Positions 46,522-57,645 of a stretch of DNA of 64,000 nucleotides are shown here, piece after piece; position 1 is the first letter of the stretch, and each line of letters opens with the position of its first letter. A program made the translations under genes and the position numbers. Source of the stretch: Neurospora tetraspora (taxonomy: Eukaryota > Ascomycota > Sordariomycetes > Sordariales > Sordariaceae); NCBI RefSeq assembly GCF_033439725.1, contig NW_026944385.1, forward strand, positions 4,001,001 to 4,065,000, given 5' to 3'. The notes under the pieces are model-generated. The model did no database searches and was not told where the DNA came from. It saw nothing but the letters and a program-made list of their open reading frames with translations.

Positions 46522-49500
46522 TGTGTGATATTAGTTGTGTAAAGGTGGGTGGTTGTGGTTGTCGTAAGCGCTGTTGCGTTGACGACACGAAGGGTGGCTG
46601 CAAGATTTAAAAGGGTCAGGGTCAGCGTTTGCGGGCGGTGGAAGAGCAAAGAAGCGGAATGAATGGGCAGTGGGCAGTGAATCAGGCTGGGCTGGCTGCG
46701 GCGATAATAGGCACGTCGGTCGTGCAAACGGGAAAAAAGTCGATCACGAATGGCGCGGACGAGAGGACGGCGGCTCGACTTACAAGATGGAAAGCAAAAA
46801 GCACTATATCGCTGAGTCACACCAAGCGTATTGGGTTGGATTTCGTCAACAGGTGAGAAGATGGTGACGGGATGCAAACTAGTTGATGTCGAAGTTGCAG
46901 GAGAGTAGGATGGAATGGCGGAGGGGGAAATGGATCAGGATCAGGCGAAGAAAGGTGGGTTCCCGCGTTCAGGTGCCAGCGGGCGGGAGCCTGAGGAAGC
47001 CAGTCCCCGGCCGCCCAGTGAGGTTGTCCCACCAGTCCCAGTCTCTGGGCTACGGCGCGCTTTCGCTGCCCGCCGATGGCACTGCCCGTGGCCGACCACT
47101 CAAGGCTCTTGCTGCATGACCGCCTGCCGAAGTTGTCTGTTGGCCTGGGCGGCATGGGCGGCAATTCAGATGGCAGGGGTGGTTTGACGCCCACGAAGCT
47201 GACCAATCATTGATCCTAAAAAGGACAGCGCCACTGGCTGACCTCGTCATCGTCAGTGCACCGCCACCGCACTGGCGAGCTCATTTCGAGACGAAAGACT
47301 CCCGCCGGCAACAGTTGCCGGCCGGTGCAGTTGGAAGACAACGACCGATCACCAACGACGACCGGAACATTGCGACGAAAATCATCAGTGCAATGAAGCT
47401 TCCACTTTCTATTCGAGTCGTTACCAATCGCTCATCATCTCTTCTCAATGCACAACTGTGGTGTTACCATTGTTTGCTTGAATGAATAGAAGGAGAAATT
47501 ACTTGGCGAGGTTGAAATGTGTTGTTTAGGGCCGAAGAGTAGCTAGGCTGAGATGGAAGGAAGAGCGAACCGGAAGTTATCATACCGTATGTCTTCAATA
47601 AGGTTCTGTTCAAACCGAACGACGTGCCCCGGTTTTTCGGATGATGGTTGATGCAACTGGCTCCGGGTCGGCTCGGAGTTGGGGTTGAGGCCCGGGCGTA
47701 CCAACTATGCAAGCAGCGGTGCACCTTTCGGCCCCGGAAGGCCGGACGACACTGGCAGATCACACCCAAAAGTACGAATCGGCAGTGAGTATCATAAATA
47801 GGAACATCAAATGGCTGGAAAAGTATGTGGAACAGTGCAGTGGCTTTGTAGGAGGTGATTATGCATGTCTCCAGCTCATCTGTGCAGCATCTTGGAGTTT
47901 AAAGTCGGACCTCCGTCGCCATGCACTCCACGACAAAACCTCGGACTTCAAGAACAGATGGGATATCGTTTCTAAGCACCAATACCTAGGCTGGAAATGT
48001 ACATGAAGGAGTCATTTAGTTGTGCTTATGGAGATTCGGCTGTAGGTATCTCACAGTTGTGTGCATGATGCCCGAGGGCTCAACCTCCGTCATGCATTCT
48101 CGGCCTTGGAAATTGTACAGAATTGCCTCCGCAGATGGTGTTGCATAACCACATTTCTCTTTTCCAGTGGAAAGATAAATACTCATTCTCCCCTCCTTGT
48201 CCTCGGGGTGGCCTCTTCTTCTTTTCTTCCTTTGTTCAACAGTGTGGACTTTTGTGTTCTTTTCATCAACAAACTAACACTCTCCTTGAACATGACGCCA
48301 GCATGCTTTGGAAACCGACAACCAAATACCATCAGAATGATAAGGTAACGGTCATATCGAGATTACACACAACACGGAATCCGTTCGACAACATATCCAG
48401 GTTCACAGCATACCACAGGTACAACTACCGACCGCTCCAACTGATCACTCTCACCGATGTACCAACATTAAAAACACTACGACGTCTTGAGGGAGTTGCC
48501 AACACTCGGCAAGCAGACGTACAAGGTACAATAGGAACATGGCAACTCTGAATGAACGAACTCAACCCATGAATCACCAGTTGACCGACAGGAGACACTG
48601 ATTCAAGATGACCACCACCACCCATGCCAACCACGACAATACGGAAGCCGACTGAGCCAAAAGATTTTCTTCCTCACTTCGCCAGGACGATGAAACTCAT
48701 CCCAACGAGAGCAACGAAAAAAAAGTGTGTTTCGTCAAAGACGAGAGTGTGACACCAAAAATTGTGCGGTGGCTAAACTACGGGCCCATCTCACCGAAGT
48801 GAGATCCCTGCCATGGATTCTAGAGCGCATGACAGAACCGACGAATGGTTTGGAAGAAGAAGAGAAAAGGAAAACAATTCAGAGGAGGGAGAGCAGGGAT
48901 ATATATACACTTGTGGAAGCTGATCTGACAGACTTGATCCCATATTTGCGAAGGCAGTGCGCCTTCCGCGACAAGCGACACTTGCCGAAATACGTTCGAT
49001 CCGGTCAACAACATCCAATCGACATGCCACCGCTAATCCGCCTTATCTGAACACCGAGGAAAGAACGAACATTCGAGTACGGGAAGGCACGACACAATAC
49101 TGTGGAAGCACACCACGACAGGACGGGATCAGCAACAGACCGGCCGCCGCGGGTTCCCATCGACGACAGAACGTTCCTGCCATTAAATGACCCCGACGAC
49201 ATATCACTCGAAATAAAACCAGCAAGCGCCCCCCAACACTGTTCTTCGACAAGTTTCCGAGGACGTCGTTCGAACCTGAACATCAGCAGCGGTCCAGATT
49301 GAAGACAACTTAAGGCAAGCACTCCACTGCACAGGACCATCAAGAGTGAAAGAACCACCATCGACCGAATATGAAATCAACCTAGTACCCGAACCATCGT
49401 GAGTCAACAACATGAATAGCACGACGCCAACACCTCACATTCAAAAGACAAAGTCATATAAGAACCGGAATAGCGAAACCAAACGCTCAACCATTTGCCC

Positions 49501-50220
49501 ACGAGACAAATCTTCTATAATACGTCGGCCGTAGGATTCTTACCCAATGGTGCGGAACGAAAAGCACAAGACGGAATCAAACACCGGCAAGTCCAGCATG
49601 GACGGCAACTGCGAACCGGGGGCTTCACACATGGAACTACCTTATTCTGATGAGCGGTTGGGCTGCATAGAAAATCACACCACCGGGCAATAGGCATCGT
49701 CCTTGTCACGGCAACCGCGGGCGGATGGTGGGAAGAGTAGTGTAATTCCATTGTGTTGATGACCTGGCAGTTGCAATGCCACTGAGACGGTTCTTGCTAT
49801 GAGAAGATGAGTGCTCCTTACTGAATCTTGTTGAGCGGGTTGAGCAACTTCCCGGTTGGTAGAGGTATCAATGGAATGGGCTTTCTGCTAATGATGTGCT
49901 TTAGAAAATCGTTACTTATCCTCCCATGAGTGGCTAGCCTGTATGGGCCACTCCTGCCTGGCGAGGCAAGACTCTTCCTTGGAGAAAGTGGCACCTGTAC
50001 TCTTGGATGAATGCGAGAGAAGTGACGGAGAGAAAGAGACTCGGAACTTCTACCTCGAACAGGAGATAAAGAAGCCAAGGATGCAGAGCATTCGCGACCG
50101 GTCAACTTTGTGGTATCGATTCAAACACCGAAATCTGTTACTGTACATAGTATATGACAATACGCTTCGCCCCCAAACATCACACTTCGCATGAAAAGAA
50201 GAACCTGTTTTCACATCATC
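46522..50220. other. Long spacer: ubc4 upstream region and GCDH 3' flank
   Basis: This is 3.7 kb without a supported gene. Short open frames (for example plus 47707..48006 and 48123..48551) lack domains, codon character and splice partners. The ~500 bases next to ubc4 should hold its promoter. The stretch ~48,300-49,500 is A/C-rich on plus, with many CGA and ACC words, and is compositionally unlike its neighbours. A non-coding transcript or a decayed gene is possible but not shown. Confidence 0.4.
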
Positions 50221-50944
50221 TTACACAAAGGCCTGAACACCAGTGATAGCCCTTCCCAGAATGAGACCTAAGCCAACCAGTCAGCATCTTCACTTCACCT
50301 GCCTCACCCAGTCAGAAGGTCAAAACTTACTGTGAATATCACTCTGGCCCTCATAAGTCTGCGTAACATACAAGTTGGCAACAACACGGCCAATATGGTA
50401 CTCATCCGACACCGCATTACCACCAAAGATCTCCTGCAGCGTGCGGGCGTGGTACAATGTGCGGTCGCAGTTCTGGCGCTTGATCATGCTGATCATCTCG
50501 GGCGTGGCCTTGCCCTCGTCCTTGAGGCGGCCGACCTGGATGGCGGCCAGGGTGCCGTACGCGACGTCGGTGGCCGCCTCGGCCAGCTTCTTCTGCACGA
50601 GCTGGTACTTGGCCAGCGGGTTGCCCTTGAACTGCTTGCGCTCGAGGGCGTAGGTGCGCGCGCGCGCGAGGCAGTCCTCGAGCGCGCCCATCATGCCGAA
50701 GGCGATGCCGAAGCGGGCGCTGTTCAGGCACGTGAAGGGACCCTTGAGCCCTTCGACTTCGGGGAACATGTTCTCCTTGGGCACGGGGCAGTTGTCCAGC
50801 TGGATCATGCCCGTGATGGAGGCCCTCAGTCCGGTCTTGTTCTTGATCTGGGGGGTCTCGAGCGTACCCGGAGGGCAGGCGGACCGCTCAACCAGGAAGC
50901 CGCGGATCTTGCCCGTCTCCTGCAGCTTGGCCCAGACGACCAGG

Positions 50945-50981
<37 letters not shown>

Positions 50982-51591
50982 CGCCGCTGAGCAGGTAGAC
51001 GCCCTCCTTGGTAGGGTGGGGACGGGCGACGGTCTCCATGGAGCCCGGATCGGAGCCGTGGTTGGGCTCGGTCAGGCCGAAGGCACCGATGATCTTGCCC
51101 TTGGCCATGCCGGGCAGGAAACGCTCCTTTTGCTCGGCGGTGCCGAAGTCGTTGATGGGGCCCATGACGAGCGAGGACTGGACGGACATGCCGCTGCGGT
51201 AGCCGCTGTCGACGCGCTCGACGGCGCGGGTGATCAGACCGCTGGCCACGGAAGAGACGCCGGCGCAGCCGTAGCCCTCGATGGTGGCGCCCAACAGGCC
51301 CATGTCGCCCATCTCCTCGAGGATCTTGGGGTCGTAGTGCTCATCGCGGTAGGCCTGCAGCACGCGGGGGAGAAGCTGTTCCTGGCAGTAACGCTCGGCT
51401 GTCTCACCGATGGCAATCTCGTCCTCGGTCAAGAGCGACTTGTGGTTGAGAGGGTCTTCCCAGTTGAAGGAGGGAGCGCTGGAGGTGGCAGAGGCAAAGG
51501 CACGGACGGGAGTGGTGACGTTGGTGCGCGGCGCCGAGAAAGCTTGACGCAGAAGCCCTTGAGGGCATCTCCTGGCGAGAATCCGAGACAT
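50221..51591 (-). CDS. gcdh: Glutaryl-CoA dehydrogenase, mitochondrial
   Basis: Exons (minus strand) are 51591..50331 and 50267..50221, predicting 435 aa. The last 47-nt exon gives IHSLILGRAITGVQAFV, the family's C-terminus; without splicing the frame ends early at SKF. The N-terminus (MSRILARRCPQGLLRQAFSA) is Arg-rich with no acids and fits a mitochondrial presequence. Acyl-CoA dehydrogenase motifs are present: GLTEPNHGSDPGSM, GAKTWITNSP, and the catalytic-base segment TYEGQSDIH with Glu ~414. The residue after EG is Gln instead of the more common Thr. The enzyme converts glutaryl-CoA to crotonyl-CoA plus CO2 in lysine and tryptophan breakdown, reducing ETF. EGYGCAGVSSVASGLITRAVERVDSGYRS matches GCDH better than other family members. 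Confidence 0.93.
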
Positions 51592-52125
51592 ATTGGACTG
51601 ATCAAACAGTAACTGAAGAACGACTGGTTAACCTTCCAAATGAATCTCAAGATATGTTTTATAAAGTCACAATCCAGATTTCAAATGAAGACATGGAGTC
51701 CGGCTTCGGTGCATCTCCGCCCCCGAGGGTAATGTTTTCCACTGTTGTTGTAGCATCATTGTCGCTGTTCCCGCTCTCTCTCCCGCTGTGAGCCACTGAC
51801 CTGACCTCTTGGAGCCCGGTCATTTTACGGCCATGGACCGCCGTTTGCCGAGCATTCCGATTCCCACTTTTTAAGGTTCCCGAGGCACTTTCGCCGGATT
51901 GGGTTAGGGTTGTAGGTGTACATCCAGACCCGCTGGAAAAGGGGTATCAAAACAAACCCGAGTCGGACAAACCAACGTTGAGCCAAGAGGTGGCAGGGAA
52001 GACAAGAATCTGATTAAAATCAGGAACACTTATACACGTTTGGAAAAAATATCCGCGCATCTTTGATGCTTTCAAGGTTGTCATGTGAGAATTACAGCCT
52101 CAATGCCAGACGACGAAAGGGTTTA

Positions 52126-52326
52126 GGCTGCGTTTGTTTTCGTACAGTTTTCGTACAGCGCTTGGAATAACTCGACTTAGGTACTCACCCAACTAAACTC
52201 AATTGGAGACCCCCAAGGCGAGTTACAACTCAACTCGGGACAGCCAGTGAATTAGCCGCCTTTTTGAGTATAAAAAAGGTCGTATGAGGCCCTTTGTACG
52301 AAAACCGTACCAGAACAAACGCAGTC
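52126..52326. mobile_element. Tourist/PIF-Harbinger-like MITE (201 bp)
   Basis: Terminal inverted repeats begin GGCTGCGTTTGTT at the left. The reverse complement of the right end begins GACTGCGTTTGTT. Pairing continues for ~33 bases with about five mismatches (both ends include GGTTTTCGTAC- or AGTTTTCGTAC-type sequence). A TTA trinucleotide flanks each side (52123-52125 and 52327-52329), the target duplication of PIF/Harbinger elements. The interior has no coding capacity. Several TIR mismatches are transitions, as expected from decay or RIP. Confidence 0.75.
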
Positions 52327-52472
52327 TTATGATCCTAACGCTGAATGAGACAAAAGTACTTGTATCACTCTACTTTGTCTTTATATGAGGAAAAGGAAGA
52401 GGATCTAGAGACAGGCGATATCGGCTTCAACCTCGACAACTTCTCGATTGCCTTATTCAAAGAGGATAAAGT

Positions 52473-52942
52473 CAGTGTTTCACACAAGTCAAGCCTGTCA
52501 CAGGGTTACCTGTAGATATTGCCTGTATAGAGTGGGCCCTTCACATACGAGTTTTGTCGGCAGACAGAACTTCGTCCTATCTTTTACTTTTCGTTCTTGG
52601 TACTCTAGGTTTGGCGGACCTAGTTATTGTACGCACCAGTCCTGTCATAACGCTGGATGCAAGCAAGGCAAATCTGAGTCAAGTTTGTAGTCAGACTTGA
52701 GTTGCCAACTTGTTTCGTTACTTGTGGTAAAATCTTGCCGCAAGAGAGAGAGTATCTCATCCGGTATTGGAAAGGGTTTTGTTTTGGTGGTTCTAGTCCA
52801 GATTATCTGCGCTCCGAACAAGTCAAGTAAACAAACCAAGTCGAATCTGGATAAAAACAAGTCACATCTGAGTGCGGGTTTTACAAGAAGTAAGCCAGGT
52901 ATGGTGTCGGACTTGACTTAACCTGACTTGTGTGAAGCACTG
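52473..52942. mobile_element. Inverted-repeat element with CAGTG ends (hAT-like MITE candidate)
   Basis: The left end reads CAGTGTTTCACACAAGTCA. The reverse complement of the right end reads CAGTGCTTCACACAAGTCA, giving 18 of 19 matching. The CAGTG terminus resembles hAT superfamily ends, but the 8-bp flanks (GATAAAGT and GGGCTACG) do not match, so no target duplication is visible. The ~430-bp interior has no open frame of note and contains further CAAGTC/GACTTG words near both ends, suggesting subterminal repeats. Confidence 0.6.
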
Positions 52943-53283
52943 GGGCTACGGTATCTGAAGGCTGATGAAGGCAAAGAAGGATACCTGTCGCACTCTACTG
53001 TATCCTAATACTAGGTACGGGAGGAAGGTTTGGACACACGTGGTACCGGTTCATTCTATCTCTGCCCGCTGCTTGATTGCCTTCTCTGAAAGAGGGTGAA
53101 GCCGTTTGTCTCGAGATAAGATGACAGAGGTTCCAGGCGACGACAATCGCCCTCCCCCGGCAGCCTCGCTCCTTCCCCAACCGACCGACCACCTTCCCGC
53201 ACTTCACTGCACCGTCCCTTATAACCTTAGCTCCCGTGCCTCCTTCCAACACAAGACAAACCAAGTTACCCGACCACAAAAGT

Positions 53284-53382
53284 GTTCAGATGGCGTAGCG
53301 GTTTATCGTTCGGCCGCTACTGCCAAAACCTTGGAGGGACTGGGGACTCGCAAGACAAGGAGTTCGAACCACACACTGAGCA
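53284..53382 (+). pseudogene. tRNA-like sequence (probable tRNA pseudogene or SINE head)
   Basis: A perfect RNA polymerase III A box (TGGCGTAGCGG, 53291-53301) and B box (GTTCGAACC, 53362-53370) occur in tRNA order. With standard numbering, six of seven acceptor pairs form (GTTCAGA with ACTGAGC) and the discriminator is A. The T stem pairs at only about two of five positions and no normal anticodon loop is evident. The A box and the long middle region resemble type II (Leu/Ser) tRNAs. A working tRNA is unlikely. Confidence 0.5.
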
Positions 53383-54138
53383 CTTGTTCAGCGAGATTTT
53401 AGAAGTAGGATCTGAACCTTTTCAAAACATTAAACCCGTCCGTGTTGGCTTTCTGAGGGCTATTCCCTGGAAATGCGATATTCTTCGACCCTCGTGACTG
53501 TGGCAAGAGTAATACACAGCTCTTAGTGGCAACTCGAGGGAAATACAGGGAATAAAAAGCCCTCCTGGAGGTACCAGCAATTCCTCCAGTACCAGCAGAT
53601 ACCGTCTAAGTGTAGTAGTGTCATGACCGAACTGGGGGGAAGAATAGAGATCGCATGGTCGGGTAACTGGTTTGTCACCAATTTTTTTTTGCCCTTTTAT
53701 GTTTTGGTGATTTTCGTATACCGGTAGAGGTACGAATGGTTCTGACGCTCAAGGCATTGTATGGTGGAGCGAATGCGACAGACAGGAAATCCCGCGATAG
53801 TAGTTTGAGCTTGGAGGATGATCAAGTCAAAGGGCGCGATACCTGGCACGGGGAAGGTCGCGCAGATTGGGCAGGAGAGAAGGCCAAGAAGCATGTGGGC
53901 TCTTTCCTTCACTCAAAAAACCCTACGTACAAGAAGGCAACAACAGTAAAGCCTTTCGTTAGTCGTGGGTCGGCTATCCAGGTAATGTCTAGGTAGCTCC
54001 CACCCTGATCCAACCTCTGCGATTCTCGCCCGCGAGAGAAACTTCCTCTGAACCAGCACCGCATCCACAATCACTCCGTCCCACTTCCTGTGCATCCTCA
54101 GAAGAATATTCATTTACCTAACCGCTCAATGCTTCAAG

Positions 54139-56367
54139 ATGGATGACATTCCCTCCCCTGTTGTATCCGCCTCATGCTCCCCCGGGGGCTTGACGTATGC
54201 GGAGGTCATCAGGATCCGACGAAACCTAGATCGCAACACCGATACCATGTACGAAGACCTTCGCAAGAACGAGCTCGAAGCCTGGGAGCACCCTAGTCCG
54301 TTACTGTCTCACCCCTATCTCAGGCAGTTGCCTCCATTGCCCTCAACTCTCTCCCGGCGCGGTGCAGTGTCAGAAAACGATTCTCCCGCTGACGTGCCAT
54401 ACGCTGTGGGCGGTTTAGCAAGCGTGGCAGCTGTTCAACTTCTTAGATCCTGTCTGAGAAACACGCCCGAGTTCCACAAATCCCAAACGCCCACAAGCCT
54501 CAACAACCCAGACATCAACCTCTACCTCCTTCGACAACACGAAGCCGCACAGTCCGATATGTCCTCACGATTGGCAACCTGCGTGTGGACATCCAATAGC
54601 CTCCAGCCCCAGACATATACCACGGAGATTACGGTCTGGGATCCAAAGAGCACAGGGACTGACGGGGCTTTGAGTAGTCGTCCTGAAAGCTCCGAGAAAC
54701 AGGAAGAACGACCATCTATCCGTCGCATAGTAACGCCCGACATCAGCTCAATACTGCGTCGTGGTTCAACCCCCAAGTCTCCCAAATCCCGAAGACGCAT
54801 GCCATCTGATGCTTCTCGCAGCAATGGAACGGGGAGAAGAGCAACATTTGCCTTCAATAGCGGATGGCAGACGCAGGATGGTCTGGTTAAATGGAACGAA
54901 GGCGCCCCTGGCCGCGACAGTCCGGATAGCTCAAGGTCACCCGATGACGACCTCGGAGGACCATCCTCACCAGGCCAGACCCAAAACGACGACAGCCGCA
55001 AACAATCACTCGATATGTGCTCTTGTCCAGATCTGGGAAGGGAGAAGGACGACGAGGAAGCCGAACGTCCAGATCTACCACGCAGGCGAACAGATGGCCC
55101 CCAGGTTCACTGTCCGCACCACCATTTCAGAAACGTATTCCAACGCTCCCAATCCGTCTGCCCAGGCGAACTACAACTAGATACCCACCGGATCCAGGAC
55201 CCACGAAGTCGGCGCCGCTTGAACCGCGAAGATGAGTTATTCTTGGACTCACGAACAGGCGCTGCGGGGCCACTCAACAACGCTTCGGCGCAAGAATACT
55301 CCCCAAAGCTGCTTGCCATCGCCGGCGTGATGATCGCAACCGGGGAGCTTGACCGACTCTCGCTGAGGAGTAGTCATAGTCACCGTCACTCTCTGTCTCA
55401 AGCTTCACAGGTCAGCATCAGCAGCTCGCAAGACTCGGAAGAGGAAGAGGAAGAGCTAGAGCTACCTCCTCTGCCGCCGATCAAAACTGGCGCAGGCAGA
55501 CGGAAGACGCGCGCCATGTCCATGGTGGCGCCCCTTTCGAGCACGCCTTTCAGTTTTGTCATGCAGGCAGGAAAAAGCGGGCTCTCTTCCGCACCGACGA
55601 GGAGATCTTCGACGGGGAACCAGGTTTTGACTGGACACCGAGGAGCTCCCCTTCCGCCCGTGAATTCTCCCGCCCTACAACAAACAGGTGTGGGTGCAAG
55701 TGCTCGACCTGGCACAGGGACGCCTACAGCTCAAGCACCGTTTGGGTCATCATCATTTCGCGTGAAGAGACCGGCCCCACGCCGGTTGTCAGAACTCTGG
55801 AACGCTTCCTGGGATAATGATCAAGAGGATGATGAGGATGATTCGGGTCCTTCGGAAAAGCAGTCGAGTTCTCCCGGTCTATATGATTTGGATTCCCCCA
55901 GGTTCACCGGCGCTCGCGAAAATGACGTGAGCCCCGGGGGCGGAGCAAATGCAGAGACTCCCCGGCTTTCGTGGCCGCCAAACCTGAACCGCGTGGACCA
56001 GTCGCTCAGGGAACAGGGGGGATATTTTGGAGGAGGATTGAACGAGGAGGATATTAGTCCACAGGACGACGGGAGAAGCCCGGGGTGGAAGGAGACGGAG
56101 GAGAGAAGAAGCAGCAACCTCACTCTCCGAAATGATGGGGACCCGAGTGATGGGAACCCTTCGGACACGTCACCTTCTACCTGTGAATGCACGCATTGTG
56201 AGCACGCTGGGTATTTTGTCAAGGTTGCTGATGACGCGGCTGGCCATGATGAGCATAAGGTGGAATTGAACGAGGATGAAGTTGGAGGGGTGATGCAGCG
56301 GTCGGGGTCGAGTCAGACGATTATTCATACACCTACGAGGCATTCGAGCCAGGAGGCGGAAGATTGA
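54139..56367 (+). CDS. Predicted disordered protein of unknown function
   Basis: This is a single-exon frame of 742 aa from an ATG with no upstream in-frame alternative worth preferring. I do not recognise a family. The N-terminal ~170 residues look partly folded (LTYAEVIRIRRNLDRNTDTMYEDLRKNELEAWEHP; VAAVQLLRSCLRNTPEFH; INLYLLRQHEAA; LATCVWTS). The rest is rich in Ser, Pro, Arg, Asp and Glu, with basic Ser/Pro patches (RRGSTPKSPKSRRR) that look like kinase sites, a poly-Glu run (DSEEEEEELELPPLPP) and a possible Cys cluster near the C-terminus (CECTHCEHAGYF). The sustained long frame and the codon pattern support a real gene, probably a filamentous-fungus-specific regulatory or scaffold protein. 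No function is claimed. Confidence 0.75.
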   Translation: MDDIPSPVVSASCSPGGLTYAEVIRIRRNLDRNTDTMYEDLRKNELEAWEHPSPLLSHPYLRQLPPLPSTLSRRGAVSENDSPADVPYAVGGLASVAAVQLLRSCLRNTPEFHKSQTPTSLNNPDINLYLLRQHEAAQSDMSSRLATCVWTSNSLQPQTYTTEITVWDPKSTGTDGALSSRPESSEKQEERPSIRRIVTPDISSILRRGSTPKSPKSRRRMPSDASRSNGTGRRATFAFNSGWQTQDGLVKWNEGAPGRDSPDSSRSPDDDLGGPSSPGQTQNDDSRKQSLDMCSCPDLGREKDDEEAERPDLPRRRTDGPQVHCPHHHFRNVFQRSQSVCPGELQLDTHRIQDPRSRRRLNREDELFLDSRTGAAGPLNNASAQEYSPKLLAIAGVMIATGELDRLSLRSSHSHRHSLSQASQVSISSSQDSEEEEEELELPPLPPIKTGAGRRKTRAMSMVAPLSSTPFSFVMQAGKSGLSSAPTRRSSTGNQVLTGHRGAPLPPVNSPALQQTGVGASARPGTGTPTAQAPFGSSSFRVKRPAPRRLSELWNASWDNDQEDDEDDSGPSEKQSSSPGLYDLDSPRFTGARENDVSPGGGANAETPRLSWPPNLNRVDQSLREQGGYFGGGLNEEDISPQDDGRSPGWKETEERRSSNLTLRNDGDPSDGNPSDTSPSTCECTHCEHAGYFVKVADDAAGHDEHKVELNEDEVGGVMQRSGSSQTIIHTPTRHSSQEAED

Positions 56368-56863
56368 TTGATGGGGTGTTGGCTTAACTGTTGGTTAGTG
56401 AACTCTTGAGCTGGTTGTCTCTCGGAAAGCAGATTGTATGTTGATAACGGGGAATGGAGTTCTGGTAAGACAGGAAACGAGTACAATAGGTGGCGTCTGG
56501 ATATCGGAGGCACGCACCTGGATAGTCTTTGTAGGCATCCCTATACCAACAATCACTAGTTCAACACCATCCTTCATCAACATCTTCACCATATCGTCGT
56601 TCAACCAGCAGGCCATACCAGTGAAACGACCCGACTTGACCAATGCTGGAAAACAAAATCTCCCTCTTGAATACCCAACAAACTCAGATTTAAACGCCTT
56701 ATCCCATGCATATATACATACACCAACTACACACTATCTTTACATCGTCCTTGTTTTTCTTCTTCCCACCCCCGTCTTCCCGACTTTTATAGAAAGTCGA
56801 CACCGGTTTGGATTGGATTGGATTGGCTTGGCTTGGACCGGATCGGACGAATCGGGATTGTTT
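56368..56863. other. Convergent 3' spacer
   Basis: This is the ~500-base gap between the stop codons of the unknown protein gene (plus) and coa6 (minus). I see nothing beyond likely 3' UTR sequence and a short GGATTGGATTGGATTGGCTTGG tandem-like run at about 56812-56836. Confidence 0.5.
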
Positions 56864-57645
56864 CTACTGCTTGAAGTCGGTGTTGACGTCCATCTTGACG
56901 GCGCCCTGGGCCTCGAGCTCCTTTAGGCGAGCCCTCTTCTGGATGTCTTGGACGCGCCACTTCTTGAAGTATGTGACCTGTTGGTAGTGGGAATGAAAGG
57001 TTAGCTGGGGTGGTCTGATGTGGGGGTGTGTAGTGTGCGCTGCTGTCTTGTCTGAGATGCCTGTCCTTCCACTTCCGTTGGTGGGCTGGCTGGCTGACTG
57101 TTCCCATTTTGCTCGTGTTTGGTTGGGTGATCTTTTCTGGAGTCCTTTCTTTGCATCTGGGTGTTGATGGGCTCTGCTTGCTTGCTTGCTTGGTTGCTGG
57201 TCCCAGCTCCCTCCCCTCATGTTAAAAGACCTATCGATCCATCGGAAACCCCCTTCCTGATCATGCTTCCCCTCCGCAGTCTTCGCACTCTTCCTCTCCC
57301 TCTTCCTCCTCCGCCCCTCTCAAAACCTCCCATCCCATCCCATCCCGCCCCACCCTCCATCCCAAAAGTCCTTCCCAAAAGCAGCAGAAAAAGTCGAAAG
57401 TTACTACTCACCCACTGAGCAGCGCAATCCTTCTCAAACTCGGCGCTCTCGGCCTTGCATGCTTTCACGGCCGCCTTCTCGTCCTTGAGCGCGTCGATGA
57501 TGTTGTTCCGGTCCAGGCAGGCAAAGTAGCCGTCGCGCGCAATCCAGCACTTTTGGCGCTCGGAGCGCGTGGGCGCAACGGTGCCGGCGCGCACCTCGGC
57601 CGCGCGCTTGTCGGCTTCGGATTGTTCGAAGAGGCCTAGGACCAT
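56864..57645 (-). CDS. coa6: Cytochrome c oxidase assembly factor COA6
   Basis: Exons (minus strand) are 57645..57412 and 56977..56864, predicting 115 aa. A CX9C motif (CWIARDGYFAC) and a CX10C motif (CKAESAEFEKDC), followed by QWVTYFKKWRV, match the COX6B-like CHCH fold of COA6. COA6 acts in the mitochondrial intermembrane space in copper delivery to Cox2. There is no cleavable presequence, consistent with Mia40-dependent import. The 434-nt intron splits W|VTYFKKW in phase 0 and is much longer than most introns in this window. COX6B itself is a close alternative, but the CX9C/CX10C spacing and the R-S-E-R-Q-K-C lead favour COA6. Confidence 0.88.

Larger units (their letters stand above)
51592..54138. 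other. Spacer carrying two inverted-repeat elements and a tRNA-like sequence
   Basis: This 2.5-kb interval between the GCDH start (minus) and the start of the unknown protein gene (plus) should hold both promoters. It contains a 201-bp TTA-flanked MITE-like element, a ~470-bp element with 19-bp inverted ends, and a tRNA-like pseudogene, each listed separately. No protein-coding gene is seen. Confidence 0.55.

Noticed and set aside
49269-49278. B-box-like GTTCGAACCT
   Set aside because: There is no A box upstream and no tRNA arms can be formed.
50332-51612. 426-codon plus-strand open frame
   Set aside because: It is antisense shadow of the glutaryl-CoA dehydrogenase exon. A similar shadow at 35797-36912 over the acyl-CoA dehydrogenase was rejected for the same reason.
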